Source: Saccharopolyspora oryzae (lineage in GTDB: Bacteria; Actinomycetota; Actinomycetes; Mycobacteriales; Pseudonocardiaceae). Taken from it: a DNA stretch of 64,000 nt. Below are positions 52,455 to 60,823 of the stretch, in pieces. The stretch is taken from the NCBI RefSeq assembly GCF_027853915.1, contig NZ_JAQGLA010000032.1, positions 1 through 64,000 on the forward strand, written 5' to 3'. The translations under genes and the position numbers were made by a program. Within the stretch, counting starts at the first letter, position 1. Every line of letters begins with the position of its first letter. The notes beneath the pieces were generated by a model. The model had not been told where the DNA came from and made no database searches. It saw only the letters and a program-made list of their open reading frames with translations.

Positions 52455-52513
52455 CAGTTTCCATTGAAACTGTGATCCGCCGTGGGTGGGATTCACAGTT
52501 TCAATGGAAACTG
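52455..52513. promoter_or_regulatory. Long palindrome with two TTTCCATTGAA sites between pobA and iclR
   Basis: A perfect 21-base inverted repeat: left arm 52455-52475, right arm 52493-52513, 17-base spacer. Each arm contains the 11-base word TTTCCATTGAA (52458-52468) or its complement (52500-52510) and is itself a short palindrome (GTTTC-CATT-GAAAC). It lies 148-206 bases upstream of the pobA start. The A/T-rich arms stand out from a 70% G+C background. Likely operator for the neighbouring IclR regulator. Confidence 0.65.
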
Positions 52514-52542
52514 TGGTGCTGTACCAGGCTGCGGGCCGGGGA

Positions 52543-53346
52543 TCAGGGGAGGTTGCGGCGTTCGAGGTGCGCCGTGGGCGGGAGGGCCTGGGCGTTGGGG
52601 GAGCCGAGGGTTCTGGAGAGGCCTCGGGCCGCGGCGCGGACCGCCGGGACCAGGGTCATCGGGTCCGTTTGATCTGCGGGGACGACGATGGACAGCGCTG
52701 CGACGACGGCGTCCGAGTCGTCGTGCACCGGGGCGGCCACCGACAGCGTCGACAGCTCGATCTGGCGGTCGCTGATCGCGAAGCCCTGCCGCCGGACGTC
52801 GGCGAGGACGCTGCGCAGCTGCCGGGCATCGGCGATGGTGCGTTCGGTGAACCGCTTCAGCGGCGCGTCGAGCACCGCCTCCTGCAGTTCGCGGTCCGCG
52901 TGCGCGAGCAGCACCAGGCCGACGCCGGTGGCGTGCAGCGGGAGCCGGCCACCTGGCCGCGACACCACCGGCACTGCCTCACGACCTGAGATGCGTTCGA
53001 CGTAGACCACCTCGTCGCCGTCGCGGACGCCGAGCTGGACGTTCTGGTGGGTGGCCTCGTAGAGGTCGCCGAGGAAGGGCATCGCGACCTCGCGCAGGAG
53101 CGTGCCGCGAGGGGTCAGCGCCGCCAGCTCGTAGATCCGCAGCCCGATCCGGTAGCGGCCGTCGTCGGCGCGTTCCAGCGCGCGCCAGCCGGTGAGCTCG
53201 CCGACCAGGCGGTGCGTGGTGGTCAGCGCCAGGCCGCTGTGGCGGCTGATCTCCGACAGCGTCAGCGACGGGCGTTCCGGGGAGAACGTCTCCAGGATCC
53301 GGAACAGCCGGGACGCCACCGTCGGCGCAGCCGCATCGTCGCTCAT
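52543..53346 (-). CDS. IclR-family transcriptional regulator (PobR/PcaU-like)
   Basis: 267 residues from the ATG at 53346. N-terminal winged helix: SLTLSEISRHSGLALTTTHRL; C-terminal GAF-type effector domain with VVYVERISGREAV, LPLHATGVGLVLLAH and RRQGFAISDRQIELSTLSVAAPV. IclR proteins control pob, pca and related aromatic genes. Position upstream of pobA on the same strand, with a palindrome in between and a related one upstream of the preceding gene, suggests it regulates pobA and itself. Effector probably 4-hydroxybenzoate or protocatechuate. Confidence 0.88.
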   Translation of the reverse strand: MSDDAAAPTVASRLFRILETFSPERPSLTLSEISRHSGLALTTTHRLVGELTGWRALERADDGRYRIGLRIYELAALTPRGTLLREVAMPFLGDLYEATHQNVQLGVRDGDEVVYVERISGREAVPVVSRPGGRLPLHATGVGLVLLAHADRELQEAVLDAPLKRFTERTIADARQLRSVLADVRRQGFAISDRQIELSTLSVAAPVHDDSDAVVAALSIVVPADQTDPMTLVPAVRAAARGLSRTLGSPNAQALPPTAHLERRNLP

Positions 53347-53406
53347 CGCACCCCCACGCACCTTCGACCGGCCCATCTCATCACGGCGGCGGGTGGTTCG
53401 GGCAGG

Positions 53407-54282
53407 TCAGGCCTCGACGAACACGATGCGCTCCGGTTCGACGGTCAGGCGCAGAGTCTGCCTGCGGACCTCGACCAGGGTCTCCAGCTCGGTGGCGTGC
53501 CCGTCGGGCACGGTGAACAGGCGGTCGTCCCGGGTGTCGAGGTAGTGCGCGAAACCGCCCAGCGACACCCCGCCGGACTCCTCCAGCTCGAGGTAGTCGG
53601 CCAGCCGGCGGAACAGCTTCGGCAGCAGCACCACCTCGTCGCGCAGCTGCTCGCGGGAGCGCACCCGCACGCCTTCGAGGGTGACGTCTTCGGCCCACAG
53701 GCCGGTGCGGGCTTCGCGCGCCGCGACCGCGACCTCGGCCATCGCCTGGCGCAGATCGGGGAAGAGCTTCGAGTAGAACGTCGGGTACACCAGGCCGGCT
53801 GCGAGCAGCGCGTGGTTGGCCGAGTTGACCAGGCCGTCGGGTTCGAGGCGGACGTCGGCGCCGTCGGTGGAGCGTCCGGGCCGCTGACCTGGGAAGGCGA
53901 ACGCGACGGCGCGGCCGTACTTGTCCGCGAACCGGGTCAGGACGTGACCGGGCACCTCCTCCGGCGTGCTGGCGGTGACCCGGCCGTTCTCGTCGCGTTC
54001 GACGCTGGTGAAGCCGAGGTGGTCCAGCAGTGCCTCACCGGCTGCGTTGGCGAGCTTGCTCGGCTGGTGCCAGAGCTCGGCACCGCGCGCCTGCGGCCGG
54101 TAGTGGGTTTCCAGCGCGTCGATGCCCTCTAATCGCAGCTGGACGCCGCCGCGGGAGTTCAGCCGCACGGACAGCCCGGCCTTGCGGAACGTCTTCGGGT
54201 CGGCGGGGTAGAAGCGGATCGAGTCGCCGTCGGGTGAGCTGCCCGCGATCCGGAAGGCGCCCTTGATCAAGGTGAAGGTCAT
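53407..54282 (-). CDS. SNase-like (thermonuclease-fold) protein
   Basis: 291 residues. The staphylococcal nuclease active-site pattern is kept with exact spacing: Arg50, Asp55 and Glu58 in LRLEGIDALE, and Arg124 in DKYGRAVAF. The Pro of the usual DxPE is Leu here. The SNase C-terminal segment (LLAAGLVYPTFYSKLFPDL ... ARTGLWAEDVT) is also present. No signal peptide, so it may be cytosolic, unlike typical thermonucleases. Role unknown; it precedes the IclR gene by 60 bases, so the two may be cotranscribed. Confidence 0.82.
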   Translation of the reverse strand: MTFTLIKGAFRIAGSSPDGDSIRFYPADPKTFRKAGLSVRLNSRGGVQLRLEGIDALETHYRPQARGAELWHQPSKLANAAGEALLDHLGFTSVERDENGRVTASTPEEVPGHVLTRFADKYGRAVAFAFPGQRPGRSTDGADVRLEPDGLVNSANHALLAAGLVYPTFYSKLFPDLRQAMAEVAVAAREARTGLWAEDVTLEGVRVRSREQLRDEVVLLPKLFRRLADYLELEESGGVSLGGFAHYLDTRDDRLFTVPDGHATELETLVEVRRQTLRLTVEPERIVFVEA

Positions 54283-54388
54283 GTCACCGACGCTAGTGAC
54301 GCGAGCCCCACCGATCGGTGGTTCTCACCCGGAAAGCCCAGCGCGCACCCGCAGTTGCGGACAATTCCGACGTTCCGGGACTGCTGCC

Positions 54389-54432
54389 GCAAATTCAATG
54401 GAAATCGGACGTCTGATTTCCATTGAATTTGC
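54389..54432. promoter_or_regulatory. Second palindrome with two TTTCCATTGAA sites
   Basis: A perfect 18-base inverted repeat (54389-54406 and 54415-54432) with an 8-base spacer. It carries the same 11-base word as the site near pobA, as complement at 54394-54404 and direct at 54417-54427, in the opposite relative orientation. It lies 107-150 bases upstream of the SNase-like gene and 149-192 bases upstream of the divergent arabinosyltransferase. Candidate second operator of the IclR protein. Confidence 0.65.
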
Positions 54433-54580
54433 GTCGGAACGGGTGCTGCGCGCCACGTTCGGGCTGTTCTCATCGGAGGGGAGCCGGGGGACTGGGCGGC
54501 ATGCGGGTCCGCTGGGCTTCGAAAGGGCCTCTAAGCTCAGTGGGATTGGCTGTTGTCGGCAAGGATGAGGTGGCGATCGC

Positions 54581-57500
54581 GTGGCTCAGCGGTCGGGGGA
54601 GATCACGCGACGCGATCCCGCTTCGAAGGCTGCTCGGCGCTGGGCCGTGGTGCTCGGCCTGCTCTCGGCGCTGGCGGCGCTCGCGGTTCCGCTCCTGCCG
54701 GTCGACCACGACATCACGACCTTGAAGTGGCCGACCGCGCAGGGCACCGCCCCGGTGTCCGCGCCGCTGGTCACCCACGCGCCGCTGTGGATCACCGCTG
54801 ACGTTCCGTGCGCGTCCGCGCGCAGCCTGGACGCGCGCAGCAACGGCCCCGCCGTGCTGGTCGCCACCAACCCGCCGTCCTCGGAGTACGGCGGTGTGAC
54901 CGGCTTGAGCCTGCAGGTCGACGACGGCAAAGTCGCGCTGTGGTCGCGGGGGCAGCAGATCGGCTCGACCGCGTTACCCGCCGGCGACTGCGCGATCGCG
55001 CTGCGCGCGGACGAGACCGGAACCCGGGCCGAGATCGGCGGCGCGGTGCTGGCCTCCGTCGACGGCGACCGGCGCCCGCAGCTGACCGGGATCTTCTCCC
55101 AGCTGGACGCGGCGGTCGACGACGTGCGCGGCCTGTCGTTCCAGGCCCGGGTGGACAACCGGTTCGCCAGCACACCCACCCCGCTGAAGGTCGCGGCGAT
55201 GACGGTGGCCGTGGTCGCCTTCGCCGGTTCCGTGCTGGCGCTGAGCAAGCTCGAGGTCCGCCGGGCGCCGCGGCTGCTCCGACCGGGCTGGTGGCGGCTG
55301 AAGTTCCGCGACGTCGTGGTCATCGGTGCGCTCGGCGTGTGGTGGCTGATCGGCGCGATGACCGCCGACGACGGCTACATCCTGACCATGCTGCGGGCCG
55401 CCGGGGACGCCGGGTACGTCACCAACTACTTCCGGTGGTTCGGCAATCCCGAGTCGCCGTTCGGCTGGTTCTACGAGCTGTACGCGCTGTGGGTGCAGGT
55501 CTCGCCCGCCACGCCGTGGGTGCGGCTGCCCGCGCTGTTCTTCGGCGTGCTCAGCTGGCTGCTGCTCAGCCGCGGGGTGCTGCCGCGGCTGGGGCAGCAG
55601 GTCCGGCGCAGCGAATCCGCGGGCTGGGCCGCGGCGGCGGTGTTCCTGGCCTTCTGGCTGCCGTACAACAACGGTCTGCGCCCCGAACCGGTCGTCGTGG
55701 CGTTCTTCCTGCTCGCGCTGTGCGCGGTCGAGCGCGCGGTGGCGGCCCGGCGGCTGACGCCGGCCGCGCTGGGGCTGGTGGCTGCGGCGCTGGGCGTGGG
55801 CGCGAACCCGCACGGCATGGTCGCGGTGCTGCCGTTCGTGGTGGCCGCCAAACCGCTGCTGCAGCTGCTCTGGCAGCGCATGCGCGAACGCGGGGCGCTG
55901 CCGCTGCTGGCGCCGATCGCGGCGTCGGGCCTGGTGATCCTGGTCTGGGTGTTCTTCGACCAGACGCTGCAGTCCGTGCTGGACTCGGTGGCGCTGAAGA
56001 CCAAGTTCGGGCCGAACGAGTCCTGGTACCAGGAGCTCGTCCGCTACGACAAGCTGTTCGGGCCGTGGCCGGACGGTTCGCTGACGCGGCGGTTCCCGGT
56101 GCTGCTGGTGGTCCTGTGCGTGTTGGCCTGCGGGATGCTGCTGCTGCGCCGCGGCCGGATCCGGGGTGCGGCGCTCGGTCCGAGCCGCCGGGTGCTCGCG
56201 GTCGCCGCGCTGTGCTTCGTGGTGCTCGCGGCCACGCCGACCAAGCACACCCACCACTTCGGAATCCTCGCCGGCATCGGCGCCGTGGTGGCGGCGTTGA
56301 CTGCCTTGGCGACCAGCTCGGCGGTGCTGCGCTCGCGCCGCAACCGGGCCGCGTTCTTCGCCGGGCTGATGGTCGTGTGCGCGTTCTCGGTGACCGGGAC
56401 GAACTCGTGGTGGTACGTCTCGGGCTGGGGCGTGCCGTGGTTCGACCGCGCGCCCAGCCTGGACGGACGTGACGGCAGCACCTACTTCCTGATCGCCGCC
56501 GCGATCGCCGCGGTCGTGGCGGTCGTCGAGCACCTGCGACACGACGAGCTGCCGGTGATCACCCCGGACCAGCAGCGCCGGGGCCTGCGGCTCGGCGCCG
56601 CTCCGCTGACGATCACCTGCGCCGTGCTGATGCTCGGTGAAGTGACGCTGTTCGCGGTCGGGATCTACCGCCAGCGCGACGGCTACAGCCTCGGAGCGGA
56701 CAACGTCAAGCAGCTGGCGGGGCAGAGCTGCGGGTTGTCGGACTACGTCGACATCGAGACCGATCCGCGCAACGGCGTGCTCGCGGTGTCCGAGCACCAG
56801 CCGCGCAGCGCCGACAACCAGCTGACCCAGACCGTTGAGGGCCCCGACTACATGGCGGAGGTCTCGCGCGGTTTCCACCGCTTCGGCTACCCGCGCACCG
56901 AGTTCTGGACCCCGCCGTTCGGCTTCGGCGGGGACGACGCGCCGGTGTGGGGCAGCTACGACCGCGATGCCACCGGCACCGGCGAGATGCGCAGCGCCTG
57001 GTACGACCTGCCGCCGCAGGCCACCTCCGGCGAATCCCCCGTGGTGATGCAGTTCGCCGGTTCGGCGACCGGGGCGAACTCGCTGCGCGTGGAGCTCGGC
57101 AAGGACACGCCGGAGGGCTTCCAGATCATCGCCGAGCGCGACCTGGTGCAGAACAGCGGCACCTGGCGCGACCTGCGGTTCACCGTGGACGGTGCCACCA
57201 AGCTGCGGGTGCTGGCCGAGGACCAGAAGGTCGACGAGGGCGGCTGGCTGGCCTTCAGCGCGCCGCGCGTTCCGAAGCTGACCACCATGACCGACGTGGT
57301 CGGCGGGTCCCCGACGTTCGTGGAATGGCCCGCCGCCCTGGTGCACCCGTGCCTGAACCTGGCGAGCCTGCACAACGGGATCGTGGAGCTGCCGCGGTTC
57401 CGGGTGGCCGGTGGCGGGATGCTGCGCGACATGGGGCAGGGCTGGTCGGGTTCCTCCGGCGGTGGACCGTTCGGCTGGCTGAACGTGGCTGCCAGCGTGC

Positions 57501-57748
57501 GGGCGATGCCGAGCTACCTCAAGGGCGACCTGCACCGCGACTGGGGCGTGTTCTACGTGGTCGACTCCTTCCAACCGGACGCCCTGCCCGCCGAGGCGGC
57601 GATGGAGGTCCACCGGGAGACGCACTGGGGCACGTGGAGCCCGGGCGCGCTGCCGAAGGCGGTCAAGCTGCCGGGTGGCCCGCCGAGCTCCGACGGCCGC
57701 ACCGACCTGGTGCCGTTGGAGCCGGCCGTGACCGGCGACAAGACCTGA
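54581..57748 (+). CDS. Arabinosyltransferase, EmbA/B/C family (GT53)
   Basis: 1055 residues from the GTG at 54581 (GATGAGGTGG upstream). N-terminal membrane anchor, an exported domain (about 50-195), then many membrane helices with the catalytic TADDGYILTML (Asp263/Asp264) and YVTNYFRWFGNPESPFGW, and a C-terminal exported domain (about 680-1055) with carbohydrate-binding fold. Uses decaprenyl-phospho-arabinose to build arabinan of arabinogalactan or lipoarabinomannan-like polymers; target of ethambutol in mycobacteria. Single copy here, whereas mycobacteria have three. Supports a mycolata-type or arabinogalactan-bearing wall. Confidence 0.92.
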   Translation: MAQRSGEITRRDPASKAARRWAVVLGLLSALAALAVPLLPVDHDITTLKWPTAQGTAPVSAPLVTHAPLWITADVPCASARSLDARSNGPAVLVATNPPSSEYGGVTGLSLQVDDGKVALWSRGQQIGSTALPAGDCAIALRADETGTRAEIGGAVLASVDGDRRPQLTGIFSQLDAAVDDVRGLSFQARVDNRFASTPTPLKVAAMTVAVVAFAGSVLALSKLEVRRAPRLLRPGWWRLKFRDVVVIGALGVWWLIGAMTADDGYILTMLRAAGDAGYVTNYFRWFGNPESPFGWFYELYALWVQVSPATPWVRLPALFFGVLSWLLLSRGVLPRLGQQVRRSESAGWAAAAVFLAFWLPYNNGLRPEPVVVAFFLLALCAVERAVAARRLTPAALGLVAAALGVGANPHGMVAVLPFVVAAKPLLQLLWQRMRERGALPLLAPIAASGLVILVWVFFDQTLQSVLDSVALKTKFGPNESWYQELVRYDKLFGPWPDGSLTRRFPVLLVVLCVLACGMLLLRRGRIRGAALGPSRRVLAVAALCFVVLAATPTKHTHHFGILAGIGAVVAALTALATSSAVLRSRRNRAAFFAGLMVVCAFSVTGTNSWWYVSGWGVPWFDRAPSLDGRDGSTYFLIAAAIAAVVAVVEHLRHDELPVITPDQQRRGLRLGAAPLTITCAVLMLGEVTLFAVGIYRQRDGYSLGADNVKQLAGQSCGLSDYVDIETDPRNGVLAVSEHQPRSADNQLTQTVEGPDYMAEVSRGFHRFGYPRTEFWTPPFGFGGDDAPVWGSYDRDATGTGEMRSAWYDLPPQATSGESPVVMQFAGSATGANSLRVELGKDTPEGFQIIAERDLVQNSGTWRDLRFTVDGATKLRVLAEDQKVDEGGWLAFSAPRVPKLTTMTDVVGGSPTFVEWPAALVHPCLNLASLHNGIVELPRFRVAGGGMLRDMGQGWSGSSGGGPFGWLNVAASVRAMPSYLKGDLHRDWGVFYVVDSFQPDALPAEAAMEVHRETHWGTWSPGALPKAVKLPGGPPSSDGRTDLVPLEPAVTGDKT

Positions 57749-57789
57749 TCGGCTGTGAGCAGCGCCATGATCGGCGCGCACAGCTGATC
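57747..57789 (+). terminator. Hairpin after arabinosyltransferase gene
   Basis: GATCGGCTGTG (57747-57757) pairs with CACAGCTGATC (57779-57789), 10 pairs plus one G-T, enclosing a second stem GCGCC/GGCGC. It begins on the stop codon. Followed by ACCTAAGC-rich sequence rather than a U-tract. Confidence 0.6.
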
Positions 57790-57933
57790 GCTTAGGCTTG
57801 CTAACCGTGCAGGCCTGCGCACGATTCGCGGGCCCTGGGCGGTGGCGAAGCCCATCTGCGCGCCCGACGAAGTGCCGCCCGGTCGCAAACTGTCCGCAGT
57901 GGACGCTGCGGAGATCGAGCCGCGGGAGGCCTA

Positions 57934-58854
57934 GTGTCCGGCGTGATCCAGGGCTTCGGCGTGATCGCCGCCATCGTGCTGGTCGGCTACGTCCTCGGGC
58001 GCACCGAGGTGCTCGGCAGCAGCGGGCGGGAAGCGCTGACGAAGCTGTCGTTCTACGTCGGTACGCCCGCGCTGCTGCTGAAGATGCTCTCCGAGTCCGA
58101 CGTCACGGTGATCTTCTCGGTCCCGCTGCTGGTCACCGCGCTGAGCACGTTCGCCGCCGCCGGGCTGTTCGTGCTCGTCGGACTGGTGCGCCGGTGGAAC
58201 ATCCGCCGCACCACCATCGGCGCGCTGTGCTCCAGCTACGTCAACGCCGGCAACCTCGGCATCCCGATCGCGGTCTACGTGCTCGGCGATGCCGCTCTGG
58301 TGGCACCGGTGATGCTGTTCCAGCTGCTGGTCATGACGCCGATCGGGTTGACCGTCATCGACTACGCGCAGGCGGGGGAGCGCAGTTCGGTGTGGTCGCG
58401 GGTGCTGGCGCCGTTCCGCAACCCCATCGTCATCTGCTCGCTGATCGGCGTCGGGCTGTCGCTGAGCGGGTTGCGCATCCCCGCCCCGGTCCTCGAGCCG
58501 ATCACCCTGCTCGGACACCTGTCGGTCCCGACGGTGCTGCTGGCCTTCGGCATCTCGCTGCACGGGAGTTCGCTGCCCGCGGGTGGCACCGAGCGCTGGC
58601 CGGTGCTGCTGTCGGTCGGGCTGAAGTCGGTGGTGCACCCGATGATCGCCTACGCGATCGGTGCGGGCCTGTTCGGGCTCTCGGGCGCTTCGCTGTTCGC
58701 CGCGGTGGTGATCTCCGGGCTGCCCGCGGCGCAGAACCTGTTCGTGTACGCCTCCACCTACAACGTGGGCGTGCGGCTGGCCCGCGAGTCGATCCTGCTG
58801 TCCACGATCCTGTCCGTGCCGGTCCTGTTCACCATCACCGCGCTGCTCGGCTGA
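57934..58854 (+). CDS. AEC-family (auxin efflux carrier-type) permease
   Basis: 306 residues from a GTG with GGGAGG upstream; about 10 membrane helices in two five-helix halves. VGYVLGRTEVLGSSG at the N-terminus and SYVNAGNLGIPIAVYVLGD in the first half correspond to the family's NxGNxGLP motif (NAGNLGIP). LSGLRIPAPVLEPITLLG and FGISLHGSS lie in the second half. Transports organic anions such as malonate or malate in characterised cases. Substrate unknown. Single gene. Confidence 0.86.
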   Translation: MSGVIQGFGVIAAIVLVGYVLGRTEVLGSSGREALTKLSFYVGTPALLLKMLSESDVTVIFSVPLLVTALSTFAAAGLFVLVGLVRRWNIRRTTIGALCSSYVNAGNLGIPIAVYVLGDAALVAPVMLFQLLVMTPIGLTVIDYAQAGERSSVWSRVLAPFRNPIVICSLIGVGLSLSGLRIPAPVLEPITLLGHLSVPTVLLAFGISLHGSSLPAGGTERWPVLLSVGLKSVVHPMIAYAIGAGLFGLSGASLFAAVVISGLPAAQNLFVYASTYNVGVRLARESILLSTILSVPVLFTITALLG

Positions 58855-59003
58855 CCCGCTCGCCGGTATCTCCGAAGTGGACGAGCGCGGTCACGTGGAA
58901 GCTGCTGGTTCTCGCGAGCTGGGAAGGTCTGTTCTTTCGCGCCCGGATCGCGCATTTTGGTATACCGAAGCATTCGTTGGTGATCCGGAAGAGGCGGATG
59001 GGC

Positions 59004-60038
59004 ATGCGGTCGGTTCCGAAGGTGATGGTGGGCGTGGTGGCAGCGGCGGGGATCTTCGCGGCGGGGGCGTGCGGCACTCCCGCGGCCACCGACCGGAACG
59101 TCCCGCAACCGCCCGCGAAGGTCCGGGTGGGACTGCTGCTCGCCGGGCCGAGCCACGACGGCGGGTTCATGGAGGCCGGTTACAACGGCGCCAAGCGCGC
59201 GGAGCAGCAGTTCGGCGCCGAGATCGCAGTGGTCGACCGGGTGGCGCCGAAGCAGCCGGAGCTGGAGCGGGTGCTGCGGGAGCTCGCCAGCGGCGGGGTC
59301 GACCTGGTCGTGGCGCAGGGCGGGCAGAACAACGCTGCGGCGCAGGTGGTGGCCGCGGAGTTCCCGCGGACTAAGTTCGTGGTGACCCAGTCCGACGTCA
59401 CCGGCCCCAACCTGGCCAGCTACGAAGTGCTGCAGGAGCAGTCCGCCTGGCTCGCCGGCGCCGCTGCCGGGCTGCTGACCGAGTCCGGCGTGGTCGGCCA
59501 CATGTCGGGAATCCGCCCGGTGCCAGGTCTGAAGGGCCGCGCGGCGTTCGTCGACGGGGTCGCGCACACCAATCCGGCCGCCCGGGTGCTGACCAACTTC
59601 TCCGGGGACCAGGACGACGTCGAACTCGCCCGGCGCGTCGCCACCGCGGAACTCGACGCGGGCGCGGACCAGATCTTCACCATGCTCAACGCCGGGCGTC
59701 CCGGTGTCGCCGAGGCGATCAGGGCCGCTGGGAAGGGCCGCCAGTTCGGCAACGTCCGGGACTTCGTCGCCGAGGATCCCGCTGTTTTCGCCGGTTCGGC
59801 CGTCGCCGACTCGGGTGTGGCGGTCTTCCGCGCCATCGAGGACTTCGCGAACGGCAGGCTGCACGGCGGCGAGAACGTCCGCATCGGGCTGGAAACCCCC
59901 GAAGCCGTCCGCCTCACCCTCGCCCCGGACGTCCCCGAGCACGTGCGCGCCGAGGTCGAGGCGTTGCGCGAGCGGATCGTCAACGGCGAGATCGAGGTGA
60001 GCACGACCTACAGCGGACCGGAGTTCCCGAACCCGTGA
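59004..60038 (+). CDS. BMP-family (BmpA/Med-like) substrate-binding lipoprotein
   Basis: 344 residues from the ATG at 59004; an ATG at 58998 is also in frame. Lipoprotein signal: AAAGIFAAGAC with Cys at about residue 21. The PBP1 fold has VGLLLAGPSHDGGFMEAGYNGAKRAEQ (in parts), DLVVAQGGQNNAAAQVV, EQSAWLAGAAAGLL and RAAFVDGVAHTNP. In characterised cases it binds nucleosides for an ABC transporter; no ATPase or permease genes are beside it, so it may act with a transporter elsewhere or as a sensor. Confidence 0.86.
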   Translation: MRSVPKVMVGVVAAAGIFAAGACGTPAATDRNVPQPPAKVRVGLLLAGPSHDGGFMEAGYNGAKRAEQQFGAEIAVVDRVAPKQPELERVLRELASGGVDLVVAQGGQNNAAAQVVAAEFPRTKFVVTQSDVTGPNLASYEVLQEQSAWLAGAAAGLLTESGVVGHMSGIRPVPGLKGRAAFVDGVAHTNPAARVLTNFSGDQDDVELARRVATAELDAGADQIFTMLNAGRPGVAEAIRAAGKGRQFGNVRDFVAEDPAVFAGSAVADSGVAVFRAIEDFANGRLHGGENVRIGLETPEAVRLTLAPDVPEHVRAEVEALRERIVNGEIEVSTTYSGPEFPNP

Positions 60039-60054
60039 CCCCGCCGGGGGATCC

Positions 60055-60089
60055 CGCGGGAATCCGGCTGGCGCCACCGGATTCCCGCG
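60055..60089. terminator. Bidirectional terminator hairpin
   Basis: CGCGGGAATCCGG (60055-60067) pairs perfectly with 60077-60089, 13 pairs, 9-base loop. Between the converging lipoprotein and LPMO genes. Confidence 0.85.
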
Positions 60090-60096
60090 AGGCCGG

Positions 60097-60612
60097 TCAG
60101 CCGACGTCGAGGTCGACGCAGGCGTAGAACGCGTTGGCGGTGTCCGCGATGTTCCACACCGCCAGCAGCTTCTGCTTGCCGCTGACGCCGCCGAGGTCGA
60201 CGGTGTGCGACAACTCGTGCGGCGGCTGGGCGCCGCCGTCGTCGAAGACCGCCACTCGGTTGCCGCCGATGAAGTACTCCCAGGTGGTGGTGGCGTGGTT
60301 GGCTTCGATCGTCCAGTGGAAGTTCACCGAGTTGCCGACCTTGGTGGCCGTCCAGCCCTTGCTTTCGTCGTCGAGGTCGGCGAAGCGTTCGTTGCCGCCG
60401 CTGCAGCTGGTCAGGCCTTTGGGGCCCTCGACGCTCTGCGGTTCCCACTTGATCTCCCCGCACGGGACGGTGCCGGCCGCGCACTGGGCCTGGCGGCTGG
60501 GTGGTGCGTCGATGTAGCCGTGCGCACCGGCCGTCCCGGTGGGGATGGCCACCAGGACCGGGGCGATCGCTGCGCCGACCGCCATCGCGGCGAGCTTGCG
60601 CTTCGATTCCAT
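60097..60612 (-). CDS. Secreted lytic polysaccharide monooxygenase, AA10 (second copy)
   Basis: 171 residues from the ATG at 60612; upstream frame is not protein-like. Signal peptide cut after Ala30, exposing His31; second brace His106 (ANHATTTW). Very similar to the 10570-11091 protein through the whole length, with identical spacing and almost the same signal peptide. Differences cluster in surface positions (DT to DA, KYEP to KWEP, HWTIEAN for NWTLTAA). Preceded by the same 12-base dre-like site. Probably an ancient or recent duplication with separated regulation or substrate preference. Confidence 0.93.
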   Translation of the reverse strand: MESKRKLAAMAVGAAIAPVLVAIPTGTAGAHGYIDAPPSRQAQCAAGTVPCGEIKWEPQSVEGPKGLTSCSGGNERFADLDDESKGWTATKVGNSVNFHWTIEANHATTTWEYFIGGNRVAVFDDGGAQPPHELSHTVDLGGVSGKQKLLAVWNIADTANAFYACVDLDVG

Positions 60613-60670
60613 GTCGACTCCCTCGTCGATCCGGCCGGGTTGGTCCCGGCCGAGCGAGCCCCCCGAAGTG

Positions 60671-60682
60671 TGGTCTGGACCA
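60671..60682. promoter_or_regulatory. DasR-responsive-element-like site upstream of second LPMO
   Basis: TGGTCTGGACCA, identical to the site at 11222-11233 and one base from the dre consensus, 59 bases upstream of the LPMO start codon. Confidence 0.72.
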
Positions 60683-60823
60683 TACTGAGCGGGGTGGGAG
60701 CCGGTCAACGCTCGCGAAACCGCCTCACCGCAACGGACCAGGACCACTCGGCGAACTGGTCACGGCAAAACCGCTGCGGTGGCGGGGTAATCGATTCACG
60801 TGGGCGGGAAATGCGCCCTGCGA

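Noticed and set aside
57798-59003. Upstream extension of the lipoprotein frame
   Set aside because: It runs through the AEC permease gene in another frame and then through an intergenic region; the lipoprotein signal and ribosome site fix the start near 59004.
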